64,000 nt of DNA from Casp-actino8 sp001510455 (GCA_027592035.1 JAQCIK010000001.1:62001-126000), one strand, 5' to 3'. Shown: positions 22,568 to 31,494, counted from the first letter of the stretch. The notes: a model not told the origin generated them from the letters alone. A program made the numbers and translations.

Positions 22568-24401
22568 CGACGTGACCGGACGAGGAGCCATCGCCACCAT
22601 CGGAGCCGGAGTGCAAGCTGCTCCGTCACTGAAGCGGGGAATCGGATGGACCATCTCTCTCGCACTCGTGGGAGCGGCCGGCCGGGTCGTCGTTCCGATT
22701 CTTCTGCAGCAGGCGATCGATCGAGGTTTCAGACGGATCGATGGTCGAACCATCGTCGACGTCGGGTTCATCGCCCGGCTCTGCGCGATCGGCGCGGTTT
22801 CGTTGTTCGTCACTGGTCTCGCCCAGCGGACCGCAGTTCTTCGACTCGGACGCAGTAGTGAAGAAGCCCTCTTCGGTTTGCGTACGAGACTGTTCCAGCA
22901 CGTGCATCGGATCGGCGTCGAGGATCACAACGACGAGAAGCGAGGTGCGCTCGTCGCCAGAGTGACGTCGGATGTCGAGACCCTGTCTCAATTCTTCTCG
23001 TGGGGAGGTCTCGCCTTCTTGTTGAACGGGGCTCTCATGTTGATCGTGAGTGCCGTCATGCTGGCGTACGACTGGATGCTCGCTTCGGTGGTCATTGTCG
23101 TCTCCGCACCACTGTTCGTGGTGTTGCGTCGAGTGCAGAGAACCCTGGTCGCGGCCTACGACCGTGTGCGCGAGACCAACGGCGCCCTTCTCGGGGCATC
23201 CTCGGAGATCATCAACGGTGCCGAAACCCTCATCGCGTACCGAGTCGGTGACGTCTACGCACGGCGAACGGTGCACGTGGCCGAAGAGCGCGCTCGAGCT
23301 CAGACACGCGCCAGTTTGATCGGCGCTTTTCTCTTTCCGTCCGGTGAAGTGTTCGGAACCATCGCCGTATCGGGTGTCATTGCGCTCGGCGTGTGGAGGG
23401 GGCCTGCGTCGAGTCTGTCCGCCGGTGCCGTGATCGGTTTCGTGTTCTTGACGTACCGATTCCTCGAACCGATCGCCGAGATGACCGAGGTACTCGATCA
23501 GACACAGACGGCAGTGGCCGGGCTCCGTCGCGTTCTCGGCATTCTGGCCATACCGGTCGGCCCGCCCGTCGACCCGCATCCTCTGACCATCCCGTCCGGA
23601 CCGATCACCGTCGACATCGAGGACGTCTCGTTCTCGTACCGTCCTCGGGAAGGAGAGTCAGACGGGACCCCTCAGCCCGTCCTCGTGCATGTCACGGCAT
23701 CGATCGCTCCGGGATCCCGGGTGGCGATCGTCGGAGAGACCGGCTCGGGAAAGACCACCCTCGGGCGAATCCTTGCCCGATTCGTCGATCCGACGAGTGG
23801 CTCGGTCCTGTTGAGCGGCGTGCCGTTGACCAAGGTGTCGAACGAGGATCTCCGACGGCGCCTGGTCGTCGTACCCCAAGAGCCGTTTCTTTTCGACGAC
23901 ACCGTCGCCGAAAATCTTCGCTTCGCCAACCCTGATCTGACCGACGATGATCTCGTCGGTCACATTGCCGCTCTCGACCTCGACGATTGGATCGCGTCCT
24001 TGCCATCGGGTCTCATGACGCAGGTCGGGCCGAGGGGTGGAAATCTTTCGGCTGGAGAACGTCAGCTCGTGGCCTTGATTCGTGCCTCGCTGGTCACGAG
24101 TTCCATCCTTGTTCTCGACGAGGCGACGTCATCGGTCGATGCTCTCACCGAGGTTCGAATCGGACGAATCCTGGAGCGGATGTCGACTGGCCGAACCACG
24201 ATTGCGATCGCCCACCGTCTGTCGACCGCCGCGCGAGCCGATCGGGTTCTGGTGCTCGACAACGGACGCCTGTTGGAGGACGGATCCCACGAAGAGCTTC
24301 TCCGCCAAAAGGGCTTGTATTTCCGCATGTACGAGGACTGGCTCCGTACGTCATCACGGAAGGATTCTGAGGGGCTCGATAAGTCGGGCCGAGACCAGTG
24401 A
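22560..24401 (+). CDS. ABC exporter half-transporter with intact catalytic residues
   Basis: This is the second half (613 aa) of the heterodimeric exporter. The membrane domain spans residues 28-325. Walker A (GETGSGKTT) is at 392-400, E521 follows Walker B, and the H-loop H552 is intact, but the signature motif is LSAGE at 496-500 rather than LSGGQ. It thus complements its partner: the working ATP site would pair this Walker A/B with the partner's LSGGQ. The GTG start at 22560 overlaps the upstream gene by eight bases and has AGGAG ten bases upstream. The open frame to 22401 is a shadow of the first gene. Confidence 0.93.
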   Translation: MIDDVTGRGAIATIGAGVQAAPSLKRGIGWTISLALVGAAGRVVVPILLQQAIDRGFRRIDGRTIVDVGFIARLCAIGAVSLFVTGLAQRTAVLRLGRSSEEALFGLRTRLFQHVHRIGVEDHNDEKRGALVARVTSDVETLSQFFSWGGLAFLLNGALMLIVSAVMLAYDWMLASVVIVVSAPLFVVLRRVQRTLVAAYDRVRETNGALLGASSEIINGAETLIAYRVGDVYARRTVHVAEERARAQTRASLIGAFLFPSGEVFGTIAVSGVIALGVWRGPASSLSAGAVIGFVFLTYRFLEPIAEMTEVLDQTQTAVAGLRRVLGILAIPVGPPVDPHPLTIPSGPITVDIEDVSFSYRPREGESDGTPQPVLVHVTASIAPGSRVAIVGETGSGKTTLGRILARFVDPTSGSVLLSGVPLTKVSNEDLRRRLVVVPQEPFLFDDTVAENLRFANPDLTDDDLVGHIAALDLDDWIASLPSGLMTQVGPRGGNLSAGERQLVALIRASLVTSSILVLDEATSSVDALTEVRIGRILERMSTGRTTIAIAHRLSTAARADRVLVLDNGRLLEDGSHEELLRQKGLYFRMYEDWLRTSSRKDSEGLDKSGRDQ

Positions 24402-24458
24402 CCGTGACACCAACCGGCCGAATCACGGGTCCGACGTCTGGTAGGCCAAGATGATCGC

Positions 24459-25142
24459 ATGGAGATCGTGCTCGTACGCCATGGGGAACCCGAATGGGTG
24501 CGTGACGGGCTGAACGTCGACAATCCTCCGTTGACCGAGCGCGGTCGACGTCAGGCCGACTGCGTCGCTGATTCTCTGCGAGGCGAAGTCTTCGACGAGA
24601 TCTGGGTGTCACCATTGATTCGCGCTCAGCAGACGGTTGGACCGTTGGCGCACGAACGTGGGCTCGACCCGCTCCTGATCACGCAAGACTGGCTGGAGGA
24701 GATTCGAAATCCGCTCTGGCACGGCACTCCACGGGAGCGGGCCGACGCCGCCTACGCAGAGGAGCGTCGCCGTCCGGCCGAGGGGCGCTGGGAAGGTCTT
24801 GATGGAGGGGAGCGAGTTCGAGACTTCGTCGATCGCATCCATACCAATGCGGCTCTCTTCTTCGAGGAACGAGGAGTGCGCCCGACACCGCACAGCCTTC
24901 CGGTCTGGAGTATGGCGGATCCCGATCGCCGAATTCTCCTCGTCGCTCATGCCGGAACCAACAGCGTCCTCATCGGCCACTTGCTCGGTCTTGCCACAAC
25001 TCCATGGGAGTGGGAACGTTTCGTGCTCGGTCACGCGTCGATCAGTCGCTTGACGTCCTACGAGATCGGCGATGGACACACCTTCGGTCTCGTGAAATTG
25101 AGCGATGTCGAACATCTCGATCGAACGGATCGGACGTTTTGA
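24459..25142 (+). CDS. Histidine phosphatase family protein
   Basis: This is a phosphoglycerate-mutase-like phosphatase (227 aa). VRHGEPEW at residues 6-13 carries the phospho-acceptor histidine in the RHG motif, SPLIRAQQT the second arginine, EEIRNPLW the likely acid, and LLVAHAGTNS the second catalytic histidine. The protein acts on small phosphorylated metabolites or phosphoproteins; this branch has no fixed substrate. It stands alone between the ABC exporter and the methyltransferase operon. Confidence 0.9.
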   Translation: MEIVLVRHGEPEWVRDGLNVDNPPLTERGRRQADCVADSLRGEVFDEIWVSPLIRAQQTVGPLAHERGLDPLLITQDWLEEIRNPLWHGTPRERADAAYAEERRRPAEGRWEGLDGGERVRDFVDRIHTNAALFFEERGVRPTPHSLPVWSMADPDRRILLVAHAGTNSVLIGHLLGLATTPWEWERFVLGHASISRLTSYEIGDGHTFGLVKLSDVEHLDRTDRTF

Positions 25143-25163
25143 ACGTTGACCGAGTCGGTCGTC

Positions 25164-25174
25164 AAGGAGGGGAG
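25164..25174 (+). promoter_or_regulatory. Strong extended ribosome binding site
   Basis: AAGGAGGGGAG precedes the ATG at 25180. It is one of the strongest Shine-Dalgarno sequences in the window. It selects ATG 25180 over ATG 25175, which hits a stop after two codons. Confidence 0.75.
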
Positions 25175-25179
25175 ATGAC

Positions 25180-26268
25180 ATGAACGAAGAAGTCGATTCG
25201 ATGGCGGTGAAACTTTTCAGTTTCCTCGTCTTCAGCAAGCTCGAGGGGGCAGTCACGTCCGGCATGATCCATCTCGGCGATCGTCTCGGCCTCTACCGGT
25301 GCTTGGCTTCAACGAAGGAACCGATGTCGATCAGCGAGTTGGCGAGTCGTCTCGAACTCCACCCTCGCTGGGTCGAGGAGTGGGCCCACAACCAGGCGGC
25401 GGCCAAGATCATCGTTCATTCGAGGTCGGACGAGGGCACCGAGTTGGTGTCCCTGTCTCCGGAAGGGCGGATCGTGTTGGCCGACGAGACGGATCCGTCG
25501 TTCGGTATGGGAATGTTTCACCGTCTTCCGCAGACGATGGAAAGCCTTCGTCACCTGCCAGAGTCCTTCCGAACCGGAATCGGACTCGACTACGACAGTC
25601 ACGGTCCGGAGGGGGCTGTGGGTATCGAGAGGAGTTTCGAACCCTGGAGCAACGCCCACCTACTTCCGACCGTTCTCCCGGCGCTCGACGGAATCGTGAG
25701 CCGATTGGAGGCCGGTGCATCGGTCGCCGATATCGGATGTGGGGCCGGTGGGGCCGCTGTGCTCATGGGACGCCGCTTCCCGTCGTCACGAATTTCTGGA
25801 TACGACATTTCTCGATACGCCCTCGAACGGGCCGGACACAAATTGGCCAAAGCCGGTCTCGACAACGTGAACTTTCTCGACCCGCGTCGCGATCCGCTAC
25901 CCGATGACGAATCACTCGATCTGGTGACCGCCTTCGACTGCATTCACGACATGACCCATCCCGCCGAGATGATGTCGGCCATACGGCGGTCCCTGAAACC
26001 GGACGGGGTATGGCTCTTGGTCGACATCAAGGCTCTCGATACTTACGAAGAGAACGCATCGACTAATCCGATGGCATCTCTCATGTACGGCATCTCGGTC
26101 ATGTCGTGCATGTCGTCCGCCATGTCGATCGACGGGGGCGCCGGGCTCGGAACTCTCGGGCTACCCGAGTCGAAGGCACGATCGATGGCCTCCGACGCTG
26201 GTTTCTCGCGCTTTCGACGACTCGACATCGATCATTCCGTCAACGCTTTCTACGAGGTGCGCCCATGA
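25180..26268 (+). CDS. SAM-dependent methyltransferase with N-terminal winged-helix domain
   Basis: This is a class I methyltransferase of 362 aa. Residues 20-100 look like the helical/winged-helix domain found in Rv2258c-type and O-methyltransferase-like proteins (ISELASRLELHPRWVEEW). Motif I for SAM binding (VADIGCGAGG) lies at about residues 181-190, and DLVTAFDCIHDMTHP is the post-motif block containing the likely catalytic or acceptor region. The C-terminal end (GFSRFRRLDIDHSVNAFYEV) is typical. The substrate is unknown. It starts a three-gene operon, overlapping the flavin-binding gene by four bases. Confidence 0.87.
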   Translation: MNEEVDSMAVKLFSFLVFSKLEGAVTSGMIHLGDRLGLYRCLASTKEPMSISELASRLELHPRWVEEWAHNQAAAKIIVHSRSDEGTELVSLSPEGRIVLADETDPSFGMGMFHRLPQTMESLRHLPESFRTGIGLDYDSHGPEGAVGIERSFEPWSNAHLLPTVLPALDGIVSRLEAGASVADIGCGAGGAAVLMGRRFPSSRISGYDISRYALERAGHKLAKAGLDNVNFLDPRRDPLPDDESLDLVTAFDCIHDMTHPAEMMSAIRRSLKPDGVWLLVDIKALDTYEENASTNPMASLMYGISVMSCMSSAMSIDGGAGLGTLGLPESKARSMASDAGFSRFRRLDIDHSVNAFYEVRP

Positions 26269-26708
26269 ACGAACAAATAGATCTCGCCACGATCGAAAGC
26301 GAAAGTCGCCGCTTCGGACCGGTCGCTTACGTGGCAACGACCGGTCACGATGGTGAGCCGCACCTGGCTCCGGTCGCGGTGAACTGGATCGACGGACGGA
26401 TCGTCGCCTTCGTTCTCACCACCAGTCGGAAAGTACGCAACGTTCGGCAGAACCCACGAGCCACTGTCCATTTCTCGGTCGGAGAATCGACGGCCTGGGA
26501 CAGTTGCATCGTCTGGGGAGACGTCGAAATCGTCGATGACGTCACCGGCCGTCGATCACTCTGGCCACGAATGGGATATGACTTGTCGGCGTTCGAGCCC
26601 GGCGGACCGGAAGCCAATTCTCACGTCTTTCTCGTCATCAGTCCCCGTCGAGCGACCATCCTTCGTTCGTACGGCATTGGAGGTCGACTGACGTGGAAGG
26701 CGACATGA
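26265..26708 (+). CDS. Pyridoxamine-phosphate-oxidase-fold flavin/F420-binding protein
   Basis: This is a split-barrel protein of the PNPOx-like superfamily (147 aa). It contains the two beta strands GPVAYVATTGHDGEPHLAPV and RIVAFVLTTSRKVRNVRQNPRATVHF, which make up the FMN or F420 site. In actinobacteria, proteins of this size are often F420- or heme-binding and of unknown substrate. The ATG at 26265 overlaps the methyltransferase stop (ATGA), and the stop overlaps the SDR start in the same way, so the three are coupled. The open frame back to 26106 is not coding. Confidence 0.85.
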   Translation: MNEQIDLATIESESRRFGPVAYVATTGHDGEPHLAPVAVNWIDGRIVAFVLTTSRKVRNVRQNPRATVHFSVGESTAWDSCIVWGDVEIVDDVTGRRSLWPRMGYDLSAFEPGGPEANSHVFLVISPRRATILRSYGIGGRLTWKAT

Positions 26709-27493
26709 GTCGACTCGGTCGCTTGTCGCGTTCGATAGAAGGCCGGGTCGCCATCGTGACCGGTGCCGGTAGTGGTATGGGTCGGGCAACGGCCATGGTG
26801 TTCGCCGACGAGAGAGCCAAGGTGGTGGTCGTCGACCTCGACCCCGCCGGTGTTTCCGAGACCGTCGCCGCAATCGACGCCGTTCACGGAGCCGGTCGAG
26901 CGAGAGGCGAGAGCCTCGATACGACGGATTCTCGAGCCATCTCCGACATGGTGGCTCGGACGGTTGACGTATGGGGTTCCATCGATTGTCTCGTGAACAA
27001 CGCCGGAGTCTCGATGTTGTCGTCCATCCTTCAGGACGACGGCTTCGACAATGCCTGGAAGCGGACCATCGATGTCAACCTCACGGCCTATGTCGTCGTG
27101 GCCCGTGAAGTCGTTCCTCACATGAAGGCAAATGGTTGGGGGCGTATCGTCAATATCGCATCGACCGAATCGATCGTGGCGACCGCGGGATTGGCCGCGT
27201 ACTCGGCTTCGAAGGCAGGAGTAACGGGCCTCACCCGTTCGATGGCCGTCGAATTGGGACGACACGGCATCACGGTCAACTGCATCTGCCCGGGACCGAT
27301 CATCACGGGGATGACGGCCGGGATTCCCGATGCCGCGAAGGAGTCCTACGCCAAGCGAAAGGTTCCACTCCGCCGTTACGGTGACCCCGAGGAGGTCGCC
27401 CACATGACGCTGTCACTGTGTCTTCCCGCCGCCAGCTTTACCAACGGCGCGACCCTCGTGGTCGACGGCGGAATGACCGTGCGCCACACCTGA
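26705..27493 (+). CDS. Short-chain dehydrogenase/reductase
   Basis: This is a classical SDR (262 aa). TGAGSGMG at residues 19-26 binds the dinucleotide, and VVVVDLD ending strand 2 favours NAD(H). NNAGVS, N of the NIAS region and Y166-x3-K170 (AYSASKAG) complete the catalytic set. The C-terminal GATLVVDGGMTVRHT is typical of FabG-like members. The ATG at 26705 overlaps the upstream TGA and follows GGAAGG. Substrate is probably a hydroxy or keto metabolite shared with the methyltransferase and flavin protein of this operon. Confidence 0.92.
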   Translation: MSRLGRLSRSIEGRVAIVTGAGSGMGRATAMVFADERAKVVVVDLDPAGVSETVAAIDAVHGAGRARGESLDTTDSRAISDMVARTVDVWGSIDCLVNNAGVSMLSSILQDDGFDNAWKRTIDVNLTAYVVVAREVVPHMKANGWGRIVNIASTESIVATAGLAAYSASKAGVTGLTRSMAVELGRHGITVNCICPGPIITGMTAGIPDAAKESYAKRKVPLRRYGDPEEVAHMTLSLCLPAASFTNGATLVVDGGMTVRHT

Positions 27494-27505
27494 TAGTGAC
27501 TGTGT

Positions 27506-28645
27506 TCAGGGAGCTGGATCGAGAACTCCCGAGAGTCCGGTTGGAACATGATCGCCGATGATCATCTGTTCGAGAATTCCGAGTCCGACGTCCTTTCCGT
27601 GACGAACTCGGCAGACGGCTTGGACGTGCAGATGTTGCGGGGCGCACGGGTTCTCGACCGGCAAGGTCCATCGTTCGCCAGCCACCGCCAGTTCTCCCTT
27701 CCAAGCCCCGTGAGTCCACTCCGGATGGCCGTAACCGATGCCGAGCATGTGGAACTCGAAGAGTGGCTCGAAGACGACGGTTCGGGCCGTGCCGCTCGGC
27801 GATGTGAGAGTCATCGAAAAGGTCTCGGCCCAACGCGTCCCGGATCGCCAGGAAATGTCGTACTCCGCCGACTCACTCTCCTCCGGTTCGTCGAAACCGT
27901 CCGGAAGGTGAAAGCCCGTCTGGTGCCAACGCCGTCCGTCCGAGTATTCGTTGACATCGAAATGCATCGCGTACGAATCGAAGTTGACCGGCGCCCAGAG
28001 CCAATAGAACTGACGAGTTCCGGTCGGAGCACCGACCTCGGTCGGCGGACCGATCGGACGAACCCCCCAGGATCGATCCCGTGAGCCCCATGATGTGGCG
28101 TCGGTCAATTCGTGTCGCGTTCCGTCGATCTCGATCCACCCCGACCAATGACCGAATTGGGTGAGTCGTGTGTAATCGAAAATGATGCGCTGTCCACCGC
28201 GCATCGAGAAGTGCGGTTCCTGCACGGGTGAACTCCGGGCGACGAAGAGCAGATCGGCGCGAAGACCATATTCGGGGCTGTCGACGAGGATGCGATGCCG
28301 CCTCATCGGTTCCTCGACAACCACTTCGATCGGCCCCACCGAATTCGCATCCCGTCGATCGAGTGGCGCGCGCGCCGAGGCGTGCAAGGAAATCTGCTCG
28401 TGCCCGTCGAGAACGACCGAGAACGAGGCATCCACGACGTGTCGATTGGGGTAAAGACCGAGAGCGACTCCGAAGTACAGGGAGGCGTCGCGCCGGTATC
28501 CGTTGAAGAAGTAGCGGTCGTAGTGATTGGCGTCACTCGTGCCCGTCAGAGCGATCGGCAGGCTTCCGGGGTGGATCGGGTAATCGTCGAACGAGGTGAG
28601 CATTCCCCGACGGTAATCGGTCCCGAGCGGTGCCTCGGTTCTCAC
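27506..28645 (-). CDS. Conserved hypothetical, beta-rich protein
   Basis: I do not recognise this protein (379 aa from GTG 28645; 365 aa from the ATG at 28603, where the sequence looks more conserved). It has no signal peptide or membrane segment. It is rich in W, H, D and aromatic residues and appears mostly beta, with blocks such as FFNGYRRDASLYFGVALGLYP, GHWSGWIEIDG, TSWGSRDRSWGVRP and WLWAPVNFD. This organisation is reminiscent of two-domain lipocalin-like (CrtC/AttH) proteins, but the resemblance is weak. It is divergent from ctaA, with 22 bases between starts, and converges with the SDR gene. Confidence 0.7.
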   Translation of the reverse strand: MRTEAPLGTDYRRGMLTSFDDYPIHPGSLPIALTGTSDANHYDRYFFNGYRRDASLYFGVALGLYPNRHVVDASFSVVLDGHEQISLHASARAPLDRRDANSVGPIEVVVEEPMRRHRILVDSPEYGLRADLLFVARSSPVQEPHFSMRGGQRIIFDYTRLTQFGHWSGWIEIDGTRHELTDATSWGSRDRSWGVRPIGPPTEVGAPTGTRQFYWLWAPVNFDSYAMHFDVNEYSDGRRWHQTGFHLPDGFDEPEESESAEYDISWRSGTRWAETFSMTLTSPSGTARTVVFEPLFEFHMLGIGYGHPEWTHGAWKGELAVAGERWTLPVENPCAPQHLHVQAVCRVRHGKDVGLGILEQMIIGDHVPTGLSGVLDPAP

Positions 28646-28667
28646 TCGTCGCCTCTAATGTCGAAGT

Positions 28668-29588
28668 GTGAAGTCCTGGACGGTGTCTCCCGAGCGTTAC
28701 ACCAAGATTTCGATCTTCGCCTTGATCCTGCTGTGTGTGATCGTCGTGACAGGAGCGGCTGTTCGCCTCACTGGTTCGGGACTCGGATGCGAGGACTGGC
28801 CGCGGTGCAACTCTGAACGCGTCATCGACGTCTCGTCGACTCACGGTGCGATCGAACAGGTCAACCGACTCTTCACCGGCCTGGTGGCCGCCGGTGTGAT
28901 CCTCGCCGTTCTGGCGGCGCGGCGACGTCGCCCGTATCGCGCTGATCTGTCACGCCTGGCGTGGGGTCTCGTGGCCGGCGTCATCGGACAAGTCGTGCTC
29001 GGCGGGATCGTGGTTCTCACCGACCTGCATCCGCTCGCCAACCAGGGCCACTTCGTCCTCTCGATGATCCTCGTCTCGAATGCGACCGTTCTGGTGCTCC
29101 GCTCCCGAGAGAGGGGCTTCACCCAAGCGGTCGATCGTCTCACTCGCCGAGTCGGACGCTCGATGGTGATAGTTGGTGTGGTGGCCATCCTCACCGGAAC
29201 GATCGTGACTGGGTCTGGCCCACACGCGGGGGACGAGAACGCACGTCGTTTCGATCTCGACATCTCGTCGATCGCCCGCCTGCACGGCGCGTCCGTGATC
29301 GCCTCGCTCATCCTTCTCGTCGCCACGATCGTCGTGGCCCGACGGGTGAAGGTGTCCTGGCGACGAATGTCGAACCTGTTGGAGGGGATCATGGCGGTGG
29401 GGCTGCTGCAAGGCGTCGTCGGCTACGTGCAGTACTTCAACGACATTCCGGCCGGTCTCGTCGCAGTTCACATCGCCGGAGCCACGGCCTTCATGATCGT
29501 GCTGACAGCGCTCTGGTGGAACCTGTCCGAGTCATCGACAGGAAGTGCTCACACCGTCAACGACAGACGGGTCACCGTCTCCTCGTAG
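28668..29588 (+). CDS. ctaA: Heme A synthase (COX15/CtaA)
   Basis: CtaA (306 aa) oxidises heme O to heme A for cytochrome aa3 oxidase, in the membrane. There are about eight hydrophobic segments. The four heme-ligand histidines fall at H59 (STHG), H128 (NQGHF), H206 (RLHG) and H268 (VHIAG), and the cysteine pair of the first external loop is C41 and C47 (GCEDWPRCN). TGSGLGCEDWP is a family hallmark. The start is GTG 28668. The last 40 bases overlap the convergent nitronate monooxygenase gene. Confidence 0.93.
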   Translation: MKSWTVSPERYTKISIFALILLCVIVVTGAAVRLTGSGLGCEDWPRCNSERVIDVSSTHGAIEQVNRLFTGLVAAGVILAVLAARRRRPYRADLSRLAWGLVAGVIGQVVLGGIVVLTDLHPLANQGHFVLSMILVSNATVLVLRSRERGFTQAVDRLTRRVGRSMVIVGVVAILTGTIVTGSGPHAGDENARRFDLDISSIARLHGASVIASLILLVATIVVARRVKVSWRRMSNLLEGIMAVGLLQGVVGYVQYFNDIPAGLVAVHIAGATAFMIVLTALWWNLSESSTGSAHTVNDRRVTVSS

Positions 29589-30484
29589 ACGCGAACCGTC
29601 TTCTCGATGATTTCGGCCACTGTCTCGACCGCTTCGATGCGGCCCATCACCTGACCGGTCAGCGCAACGGTGGCCTCCATGTCACCTCCGAAATAGAGAT
29701 CCATTGCTCGACTCATCTCGGTCAAAGGAACGTGCTCCTCGCGCTCCAACCGTTCGGTGCGTCGGGTCCGGATGGCTCGCAGTCCCGGACGCGAGAACCT
29801 GTTCAAGAACACCGTGTCGGTCTCGGCCCCGGCGACAATGGCTGCCTTCCAGTTGTCGTGAACCGGTGATTCGGCTGCCGAAACCATTCGGGTCCCCATC
29901 TGGACTGCATCAGCGCCCAACGCAAGTGCGGCCGCCATCGACACGCCGTCACAGATCCCACCAGCGGCAACGATCGGGAGATCGACGCGTGAAGCGACGA
30001 GAGGGACCAGAACCATCGTCGCCACGTCTCGGGGATTCTTGAAGCCACCACCCTCGCCGCCTTCCACGACGAGGCCGTCGACCCCGGCTTCGACCGCTTT
30101 CAGAGCTGCTGCGAGCGTCGGGACCACATGAAAGACCGTCAGCCCGGCATTCTTCAGCGTGGCTGTGTACTGACGGGGATCGCCGGCCGACGTCGTGACG
30201 AAGCGCACTCCTTGGTCGACGACGAAATCGACGATCGAGGGATCTCTCACGAAGAGTTGCGCGATGTTGACCCCGAAAGGACGATCGGTCAGTTCGCGCA
30301 TACGGGCGATTTCCGTTCGAATGATGTCGAGCTCGCCCGACGACGTCTCGATGATTCCGAGCCCGCCGGCATTGCTGACTGCCGATGCCAGACGAGAACG
30401 TGCGATCCAACCCATCGGGGCTTGCACGATCGGAACGTCGATACCGAGCAGGCGGGAGAAGGGAGTGTCGATGCGGGGCTTCAT
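29549..30484 (-). CDS. Nitronate monooxygenase-family flavoprotein
   Basis: This is an FMN-binding TIM barrel of the NMO/2-nitropropane dioxygenase family (311 aa). It shows PIVQAPMGWIA at the N-terminus, VFHVVPTLAAALKAVEAGVDG, EGGEGGGF and PIVAAGGICDG (phosphate binding), and ALGADAVQMGTRM. Similar actinobacterial proteins are sometimes enoyl-reductase-like, so the exact reaction is open. The ATG at 30484 overlaps the EamA transporter stop (ATGA). The frame is open to 31264, but that part is an arginine-rich shadow. Its 3' end overlaps ctaA by 40 bases. Confidence 0.88.
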   Translation of the reverse strand: MKPRIDTPFSRLLGIDVPIVQAPMGWIARSRLASAVSNAGGLGIIETSSGELDIIRTEIARMRELTDRPFGVNIAQLFVRDPSIVDFVVDQGVRFVTTSAGDPRQYTATLKNAGLTVFHVVPTLAAALKAVEAGVDGLVVEGGEGGGFKNPRDVATMVLVPLVASRVDLPIVAAGGICDGVSMAAALALGADAVQMGTRMVSAAESPVHDNWKAAIVAGAETDTVFLNRFSRPGLRAIRTRRTERLEREEHVPLTEMSRAMDLYFGGDMEATVALTGQVMGRIEAVETVAEIIEKTVRVYEETVTRLSLTV

Positions 30485-31383
30485 GAACGAACCGTAGCCC
30501 TCGACGGCGCCGAGGGGAGGGCGACGGAGATCAGTCCGATCAGGATCATCATTGCACCGAGTCCACCGATGAACGAGAACCTCTCGTCGAGAAATACAAC
30601 GGCGAGTCCGGTTGCGACCAACGGTTCGGCGATCGTCAACATGGTCACCGATGTCGGAGGAAGATGCCGAAGACCACGTCCGAAAGCCATGTAAGCGAGG
30701 GTGAGTGTGATCACTCCCAGATGAAGGAGAACGACGAATCCCCTGGATGTCTCGAAGACGTCGATGGGCCGAAGAACGAGCACTGGAGCCGTCAACACGC
30801 CAGCGCCCAAGAACAGAACTCCGAGGACGGCGTCGGGATGAGCCCCGCGTCCGACGGCCACCGAAGCGCATTCGGTGTAGCCGGCGAAAGCGGTCCCGGC
30901 GACGACCGCCGCCACGATTCCGAGGCCCTCGACCTCCACTTCTTCGTAACCGCCGATCAAGAGTGCGAAGAGCCCGACCAAAAGAAGTCCGGCACTCAGA
31001 AACCAGTGACGTGGGGGAGGGGGACGATGACGCATCGCACCGACGACACGACTCGCGAGCGGACTGACTCCGATCGTGGTGAGAGTCGACACGGCGACTC
31101 CTGTGTCGGTGACGGCCCAGAAGAAGGCCAACTGGTAGCCCGCCACCATGACGGCTCCTATCGCAAGAACCATCGTCAGGTCCCGAATCGAAGAGAGCCG
31201 ACGAATCGCGACGAGAACGAGCAGACCTCCGCCGACGAGGAGTCGCAGGGAGCCCGTCGTCCACGGATCCGCCCCGCCGGGAACTCGAGCCACCGCCGTT
31301 CCGGTCGTTCCGAACAACGCGGCTCCGAACAGGACCAGCATCGCAGCCGAAAAGCGACCATGACCTCCTGTTTCGAACTTCAC
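30481..31383 (-). CDS. EamA/DMT-family transporter
   Basis: This is a drug/metabolite-type transporter (300 aa) with about ten transmembrane segments arranged as two EamA repeats. The first (LFGAALFGTTGTAVAR) begins at residue 18 and the second (IVAAVVAGTAFAGYTE) near residue 155. TVTMLTIAEPLVA-like sequence (SVTMLTIAEPLVATGLAVVFLDE) in the ninth segment is a strong family marker. Substrates range from amino acids to metabolite efflux. It is co-transcribed with the nitronate monooxygenase and diverges from the liv operon. Confidence 0.9.
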   Translation of the reverse strand: MKFETGGHGRFSAAMLVLFGAALFGTTGTAVARVPGGADPWTTGSLRLLVGGGLLVLVAIRRLSSIRDLTMVLAIGAVMVAGYQLAFFWAVTDTGVAVSTLTTIGVSPLASRVVGAMRHRPPPPRHWFLSAGLLLVGLFALLIGGYEEVEVEGLGIVAAVVAGTAFAGYTECASVAVGRGAHPDAVLGVLFLGAGVLTAPVLVLRPIDVFETSRGFVVLLHLGVITLTLAYMAFGRGLRHLPPTSVTMLTIAEPLVATGLAVVFLDERFSFIGGLGAMMILIGLISVALPSAPSRATVRS

Positions 31384-31400
31384 GAGGCTTGGACTATCAT
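31371..31400 (+). promoter_or_regulatory. Candidate promoter for the liv operon
   Basis: TATCAT at 31395-31400 matches the -10 consensus at five of six positions. About 17 bases upstream is a poor -35 (TTCGAA). Initiation near 31407 would give a leader of about 90 bases ending in the hairpin at 31478. The call rests on the -10 match and position only. Confidence 0.25.
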
Positions 31401-31477
31401 TTCGGGGTCCGCACGGCGCGGATGTTGGGGAGACAACGATCCGTGTACGTCGTTCACATGTCGATCAAGAGCACGAG

Positions 31478-31494
31478 AGCCCGACGGTCGGGCT
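31478..31494 (+). promoter_or_regulatory. Hairpin just before the livH start codon
   Basis: AGCCCGA-CGG-TCGGGCT is a perfect 7-bp inverted repeat with a 3-base loop. It ends five bases before the GTG at 31499, where a ribosome binding site would normally lie. No purine-rich site is visible instead. It may limit or control translation of livH. Confidence 0.35.

Noticed and set aside
22626..23579. 317-aa minus-strand frame
   Set aside because: It is antisense to the second ABC half-transporter and shows shadow-type composition with no motif.
30485..31264. Upstream 260 residues of the longest frame of the nitronate monooxygenase
   Set aside because: It is an arginine- and serine-rich shadow of the EamA gene. 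The ATG at 30484 overlaps the EamA stop, as is normal in this genome.
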